Part shown: piece by piece, positions 59,787-64,000 of the stretch | How the letters are laid out: each line of letters opens with the position of its first letter | Numbering within the stretch: position 1 is the first letter of the stretch | Source: Coriobacteriia bacterium | GTDB lineage: Bacteria; Actinomycetota; Coriobacteriia; Coriobacteriales; QAMH01 | Assembly: GCA_003149935.1 (NCBI GenBank) | Contig: QAMH01000006.1 | Span: 252,153 to 316,152 of the forward strand | Direction: 5' to 3' | Length of the DNA stretch: 64,000 nt | Made by a program: the position numbers and the translations under genes | The notes under the pieces: model-generated | What the model was told of the DNA's origin: nothing | The model's database searches: none | The model's input: the letters and a program-made list of their open reading frames with translations, nothing else

Positions 59787-62099
59787 TTATCCGAGCTTCA
59801 CGATGGGCGCATATCCCTTGAGAAGCGTCTTTGTCTTGCCGCTCTTCTTGAAGTAGACCGAGATCTTGTCTCCCTCTATGCCAACGACGACGCCTGGGCC
59901 GAAGGTCTTATGCTCGACATGATCTCCCTCGGCAAACTCGGCCGATGAAGCGGCAGATGACATCTTGCCCGCATCGTCAGCGCCTGCATCGTGTGCGGCG
60001 GCATAGCCGCCGCTGCCATAGACGCGACCACCGTACATCTCCTCGCCTTGTCCGCTTCCGGATATACCGCGCCGGTCACCGCGTTTCTCCCAGCCCGTGC
60101 CCGAATAGCCAAGCGATCCGACGCCTTCGGAGGCGAGGAGCTCGGCGGGCATCTCGGATATGAAGCGGCTCCGTGCATTGGCCTGTAGGTCGTTGAAGAT
60201 GCGCCTACGTGCCGCACACGTGAGGAAGAGCCGCTTGCGAGCGCGCGTGATGGCAACGTAAGCCAGGCGACGCTCCTCCTCCACGCCGTTTTCGAGCATG
60301 GAAGCCGTATGCGGAAAGATGGATTCCTCCATGCCGGCGACGAAGACGTTGTCGAACTCGAGGCCCTTGGCGGAGTGCACCGTCATGAAGGTGACGGCAT
60401 CGTTTTCCTCGCTTCCCAGGGAATCGAGGTCGGTTCGCAGGCTCAGCCATTCCATGAAGTCACCAAGCGTGGGCGCATGGAATGCGAGCTCGTCGTTGCC
60501 CTCGTCGAGCTTGACGAGGATATCCGGGTCGAAGACAAGCTCATGATCATCGGCATATTCGCGCACGACACCGAGAAACTCGCGTATGTTCTCGATACGA
60601 CCACGTGCCTCGTCGGTGTTCTGTGCCTCGAGCGCCTCTATGAGTCCGGTCTTCTCGACAATCATGTCAACGACGGCGTAGAGGTCCCCCTCGTAGGAGC
60701 TTGCCTCGTCAATGAGGGAGATGAAGCTCTCAAGCGCACGGCGTGTGGCAGCTCGACAGGCCGGGTCGAGCGTTTCCTCACGCGCGGCTTCGAGAAAGGG
60801 GATGTCGCGTTGCAGTGCGGTGAGAGAAATGCGTTCGATCGTCGTTTTGCCAATGCCACGACGCGGCGTGTTGATGATGCGCATGCAACTCACATCATCG
60901 GCTGGATTGAGTATGAGCTTGAGATACGCCGTGACGTCCCTGATTTCCGCACGATCGAAGAATCGCGTGCCACCGACGATACGATAGGGCACGCCCGCGC
61001 GCAGGAACATATCCTCGAGTATGCGCGACTGCGCATTCGTGCGATAGAAGACCGCGATATCGTTATAACGACTCCCCTTCGCGTGGAGGTCATCTGCCAT
61101 GGCGGCAATCCAGCGGCCCTCGTCGCGCTCATCTGCTGCGAGAAAGACAGCGACCTTCTCTCCCTGCTCGCCACGTGTGAAGAGTTCCTTGCTCTTGCGC
61201 GATTGGTTATGCGTGATGACCGCATTGGCGCATTGTAGGATCGTGGAAGTGGAGCGATAGTTCTCCTCGAGCTTGATGGTCTTGGTATCGGGCCAATCAC
61301 GCTCAAAATCGAGGATATTGCGGATATCGGCACCACGCCACGAGTAGATCGACTGGTCATCGTCGCCCACGACCATGAGGTTGCCATGTCCTGAAGCGAG
61401 CAGCTTCGTTATCTCGTACTGGGCCTTGTTCGTGTCCTGATACTCGTCGACAAGTATGTAATGGAAACGCTGGCCGTACTCCTGGCATATGTCGGGATGC
61501 TCGGATAACAGCGTGTATACGTTAACGAGCAAGTCGTCGAAATCCATCGCATTGGCACGTTTGAGACGTTGCTGGTATGCCTTGTATATCTCGGCAAACG
61601 CCTTATCGAGCTGGTCGTTGACACGTGGTTTGTAATCCGCCGGACTCACGAGCTCGTTTTTGCAGGCGGATATGCGTCCCCGCATCGCGTTTTCGGAAAA
61701 GCTCCGTCCCGTATAGCCATAGTCGGCCATAATGTCTTTGATAAGCCGTTTGGAATCATCGGTATCGTAGATGGTAAAGTCATCGCCGTAGCCTAGGACC
61801 GTAGCGTTGGCGCGCAGTATGCGCACGCACATGCTGTGGAAAGTGTATATCCACATACCGCGCAGACGACCGGGTACGAGTGTCGAAAGCCTGTCGCGCA
61901 TTTCGCGAGCCGCCTTGTTGGTGAAGGTGACGGCAAGGATGTTCCAGGGCGCAACGCCGCAATCCTCGACCAGATGCGCGATGCGGTAGGTGAGCACGCG
62001 CGTCTTGCCGCTTCCCGCACCCGCCAAAACGAGAAGCGGCCCCTCACATGTAAGGACCGCCTCCTTCTGTGCGTCGTTGAGTGAAGATAGGTCGAGCAC
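59787..62099 (-). CDS. pcrA: ATP-dependent DNA helicase PcrA/UvrD
   Basis: 770 aa. SF1A helicase for repair and replication restart. Walker A AGAGSGKT (26-33), Walker B VDEYQDTN, DDQSIYSWRGAD, and the C-terminal motif VTFMTVHSAKGLEFDNVF. The final segment (HVEHKTFGPGVVVGIEGDK) is the Tudor-like domain binding RNA polymerase. The GTG start at 62099 overlaps the DAHP synthase stop by one base (TAGTG), so the two are coupled. Confidence 0.95.
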   Translation of the reverse strand: MLDLSSLNDAQKEAVLTCEGPLLVLAGAGSGKTRVLTYRIAHLVEDCGVAPWNILAVTFTNKAAREMRDRLSTLVPGRLRGMWIYTFHSMCVRILRANATVLGYGDDFTIYDTDDSKRLIKDIMADYGYTGRSFSENAMRGRISACKNELVSPADYKPRVNDQLDKAFAEIYKAYQQRLKRANAMDFDDLLVNVYTLLSEHPDICQEYGQRFHYILVDEYQDTNKAQYEITKLLASGHGNLMVVGDDDQSIYSWRGADIRNILDFERDWPDTKTIKLEENYRSTSTILQCANAVITHNQSRKSKELFTRGEQGEKVAVFLAADERDEGRWIAAMADDLHAKGSRYNDIAVFYRTNAQSRILEDMFLRAGVPYRIVGGTRFFDRAEIRDVTAYLKLILNPADDVSCMRIINTPRRGIGKTTIERISLTALQRDIPFLEAAREETLDPACRAATRRALESFISLIDEASSYEGDLYAVVDMIVEKTGLIEALEAQNTDEARGRIENIREFLGVVREYADDHELVFDPDILVKLDEGNDELAFHAPTLGDFMEWLSLRTDLDSLGSEENDAVTFMTVHSAKGLEFDNVFVAGMEESIFPHTASMLENGVEEERRLAYVAITRARKRLFLTCAARRRIFNDLQANARSRFISEMPAELLASEGVGSLGYSGTGWEKRGDRRGISGSGQGEEMYGGRVYGSGGYAAAHDAGADDAGKMSSAASSAEFAEGDHVEHKTFGPGVVVGIEGDKISVYFKKSGKTKTLLKGYAPIVKLG

Positions 62100-62884
62100 T
62101 AGACGACCTTCTTGCCAACGGCAGCTGCAATCTGCTTGAGTTCGTCCAGGAGCTCGGCAAACTGCGGAAGCGTGAGCTGCTGGGATGCATCGGACTTCGC
62201 GACCTTTGGATCGGGATGCACTTCGATCATGAGCGCGTCGGCGCCGGCTGCGATAGCGGCCTTGGCAAGATCGCCGACGAGAGCCGTCTGGCCGGCGGGG
62301 TGGCTCACGTCGACGCAAATGGGATACATCGAACGCTGGTGCACGACGGGAACGGCCGCGATATCGAGCGTGAAGCGCGTCGCGTTCTCGAAGGTGCGGA
62401 TGCCACGCTCGCAGAGCATGACGTTGGGATTGCCGTATTGCGTGATGTACTCGACGGCGGAGAGCCACTCGTCGATGGTGGCGGCCATACCGCGCTTGAA
62501 GAGCACGGGCTGATGCGATTCTTCGGTTGCCTTGCCGATGACCTTGAGAAGCTCGAAATTGGCCATGTTGCGCGTGCCGATCTGGATGCCATCGACGTGC
62601 TCGAGCACTTCGACGACGTGCGTGGTGTCGACGACTTCGGTGATGGTCTTGAGGCCGTAGGTCTTGCCAGCCTCTTCCATGATCTTGACACCTTCGATGC
62701 CGAGGCCCTGGAAGGAATACGGGCTCGTGCGTGGCTTGAAAGCGCCGCCGCGAATCCAGGAAAGACCCAGCTCGCTCAGGCCGCGAGCAACCGTATCGAA
62801 TTGCTCCGCACTCTCTACGGAACAGGGACCGGCGAAAATGATGACCTCATCAGATGTGCGATTGGGAACATAGGTCTTGCTCAT
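62099..62884 (-). CDS. aroF: 3-deoxy-7-phosphoheptulonate synthase (AroA-type)
   Basis: 261 aa. First step of the shikimate pathway: PEP plus erythrose 4-phosphate to DAHP. The short AroA/DAHPS-KDOPS group is shown by FAGPCSVESAEQF, IRGGAFKPRTSPYSF, GTRNMANFELL and 'LMIEVHPDP'. It lacks a fused regulatory domain; the chorismate mutase upstream overlaps by four bases and could be the partner. The symbol is used loosely for the function. Confidence 0.92.
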   Translation of the reverse strand: MSKTYVPNRTSDEVIIFAGPCSVESAEQFDTVARGLSELGLSWIRGGAFKPRTSPYSFQGLGIEGVKIMEEAGKTYGLKTITEVVDTTHVVEVLEHVDGIQIGTRNMANFELLKVIGKATEESHQPVLFKRGMAATIDEWLSAVEYITQYGNPNVMLCERGIRTFENATRFTLDIAAVPVVHQRSMYPICVDVSHPAGQTALVGDLAKAAIAAGADALMIEVHPDPKVAKSDASQQLTLPQFAELLDELKQIAAAVGKKVV

Positions 62885-63159
62885 GCGCGAATCTCCTTCA
62901 TCACCCTGAGAATGGTCGCATAGATCTCGCGAATGTCATTGCTGTACATGGGACCGTCATTAAGCGCTTCAAGGCGAGTGAAGATCTCCTCTTCGCGCTT
63001 TGGGTCATAGAGGCCCATCTGCGCCTGCGGTTTGAGCATGCGGATGGCAAGCGACTCGGTCGCACGCTTGTTGAGAAGCGCGACAATCTGCTCGTCAAGC
63101 GAGTCGATGACGGCGCGATGCTTCCCGATCTCGATTTCTGCGTTCTGGTCTTCTGTCAT
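62881..63159 (-). CDS. chorismate mutase (AroQ type)
   Basis: 92 aa. Converts chorismate to prephenate. The helical AroQ fold appears as HRAVIDSLDEQIVALLNKRATESLAI followed by a 'YDPKREEEIFTRL' segment holding the usual catalytic Arg and Glu. It overlaps the DAHP synthase gene by four bases (ATGA). In several bacteria such a mutase binds and controls the DAHP synthase. Confidence 0.9.
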   Translation of the reverse strand: MTEDQNAEIEIGKHRAVIDSLDEQIVALLNKRATESLAIRMLKPQAQMGLYDPKREEEIFTRLEALNDGPMYSNDIREIYATILRVMKEIRA

Positions 63160-63198
63160 GCTTCTTCCTTTCCGATCCGGACGATCATCATTGAGATG

Positions 63199-63798
63199 CT
63201 ATTTCTTGCGGCGAGCCGCAGGGCTTTCGCTGACGGACTTGCGTCGCCCCTTGGCGCGATTCATACCGGGGTAATCTCGAATGAGGTCGTGCAGGAACTG
63301 ATTGTAAACCCAAGCCGAGACAACGCCAGCGAGAACACCGACAAGAGCGCCGACGAGGATGTCGAGAGGCCACTCGACACCTAGGTATATGCGAGACAAT
63401 GCGATGAAAACGGCCCCGACGAAGGCCCAGGTCCCCCAGCGACGCCCGGCAAGCATCGCGATGACCGTCGCCGCCGCAAAGGACGTCGCCGCGTGAAAGC
63501 TTGGGAACGAGTAGCCCGTACGACTCACGCCCATGACGGCGCTCACGCCGATGCCGGCGTCATAGGGACGCACGTGCGCGAAGATGGGCTGCAGGATGAA
63601 ACCGACGATGATACCCGTGAAGACGACGGTGAAGAGCAGGGTGACACCGACGTCGTTTCTTCCGAGAAAGACGATGAAGACGATGCCGAGCACGATCCAA
63701 ACGAATCCGTAGTTACCGAGTGCCGATATGAGCGCGGCAAGCTGCGTGAGAACGGGAAAGCGCAGCGACTGAAGAGCAAGGAGTATGGTAGCTTCCAT
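63199..63798 (-). CDS. PAP2-family membrane phosphatase with degenerate active site
   Basis: 199 aa, about six membrane spans. The fold and spacing match PAP2 lipid phosphatases, but key residues differ. In C1, K-x6-RP, the Lys is Gln70 (before Arg77-Pro78). C2 is PSFH (99-102), keeping His102. In C3, SR-x5-H-x3-D, the nucleophile His is Glu142 (SRIYLGVEWPLD). It is therefore probably inactive as a classical PAP2 enzyme or uses another mechanism. The C-terminus is Lys/Arg/Ser-rich. It lies between uppP and chorismate mutase. Confidence 0.85.
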   Translation of the reverse strand: MEATILLALQSLRFPVLTQLAALISALGNYGFVWIVLGIVFIVFLGRNDVGVTLLFTVVFTGIIVGFILQPIFAHVRPYDAGIGVSAVMGVSRTGYSFPSFHAATSFAAATVIAMLAGRRWGTWAFVGAVFIALSRIYLGVEWPLDILVGALVGVLAGVVSAWVYNQFLHDLIRDYPGMNRAKGRRKSVSESPAARRKK

Positions 63799-63817
63799 CG
63801 TAACCCTGTCCTACCCT

Positions 63818-64000
63818 TTAGCCGATCATCAGCTTGATGCCGAAGTAACCCAAGACGATGATGCCGATGATAATGCGATACACGCCAAACGCCGTGAAGT
63901 CGTTGTTCTTGATGTAGCCCATGAGGAACTTGATCGAGAGCACGGAGACGACGAAGGCGGTGACGATGCCGACCACAAGCACCACGACCTCGGTCGCGGT
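63818..64000 (-). CDS. uppP: undecaprenyl-diphosphatase, C-terminal 60 residues (cut by window edge)
   Basis: The last 60 codons translate to a membrane segment ending in a pattern like UppP/BacA: 'FVVSVLSIKFLMGYIKNND' and TAFGVYRIIIGIIVLGYFG, followed by a stop at 63818-63820. UppP recycles undecaprenyl phosphate for peptidoglycan and confers bacitracin tolerance. The rest lies beyond position 64,000, so its catalytic motifs cannot be checked. 20 bases separate its stop from the PAP2 start. Confidence 0.85.
   Translation of the reverse strand, partial: TATEVVVLVVGIVTAFVVSVLSIKFLMGYIKNNDFTAFGVYRIIIGIIVLGYFGIKLMIG

Overview
The window is a high-GC bacterial chromosome segment in two parts: the right arm of an integrated siphovirus (1 to about 15,948) and a compact block of host housekeeping genes (about 15,949 to 64,000). 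The host looks like an anaerobic, mostly gut-type actinobacterium of class Coriobacteriia. This rests on the gene mix: RNase J, RNase Y, a SpoVS homologue without other sporulation genes, GatCAB, family II pyrophosphatase, a recA-recX-rny chain and an argS-lysA-hom block. It is inference; genus and family cannot be fixed from sequence reading alone.

Prophage. All genes read rightward in canonical siphovirus order: a leader of tandem hairpins, scaffold, HK97-type major capsid, small linker protein, head-tail connector, head closure, gp10-like neck protein, tail terminator, tail tube, tail assembly chaperone with a -1 frameshift extension, tape measure, large beta-rich tail protein, baseplate-hub-like protein, tail fibre, small unknown, one-span membrane protein, SPP1-type holin and amidase endolysin. 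A strong terminator follows. The prophage ends in a 45-nt fragment matching the 3' half of a tRNA-Ala(GGC), the expected attR remnant. Integrase, portal, terminase and the intact tRNA should lie left of the window.

Host, rightward block (16,277 to 43,246). The genes are guaB, an HD-domain dGTPase-like protein, M16 protease, dapB, dapA, rnj, ftsK, rodZ-like, yajQ, rimO, pgsA, cinA (C-terminal type), recA, recX, rny, an orphan GHKL ATPase, a phosphohexomutase, spoVS, a PHP phosphoesterase, miaB, miaA, dapF and hflX. Main themes are lysine/diaminopimelate synthesis, RNA decay and modification, envelope and division, and recombination.

SOS node (43,250 to 45,425). lexA (leftward) and a 95-codon membrane-protein gene (rightward) diverge from a region with three evenly spaced LexA boxes; a fourth box covers the recA promoter. 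nrdR and dut follow, linking the node to dNTP supply.

Host, leftward block (45,572 to 64,000). The genes are vanZ-like, then (after a rightward sodium/solute symporter) a geranylgeranyl-reductase-family flavoprotein, a radical SAM enzyme, gatB, gatA, gatC, hom, lysA, argS, an MscS channel, ppaC, pcrA, a DAHP synthase, a chorismate mutase, a PAP2 protein with altered catalytic residues, and the 3' end of uppP cut by the window edge. Many neighbours overlap or abut, so several multi-gene transcripts are likely.

Most unusual items: the tandem GGAAA-loop hairpins upstream of the phage scaffold gene, the SOS-controlled 95-aa membrane protein, the structured inverted repeat between the attachment site and guaB, the hairpin-rich leader of rny, and the PAP2 protein lacking its nucleophile histidine.
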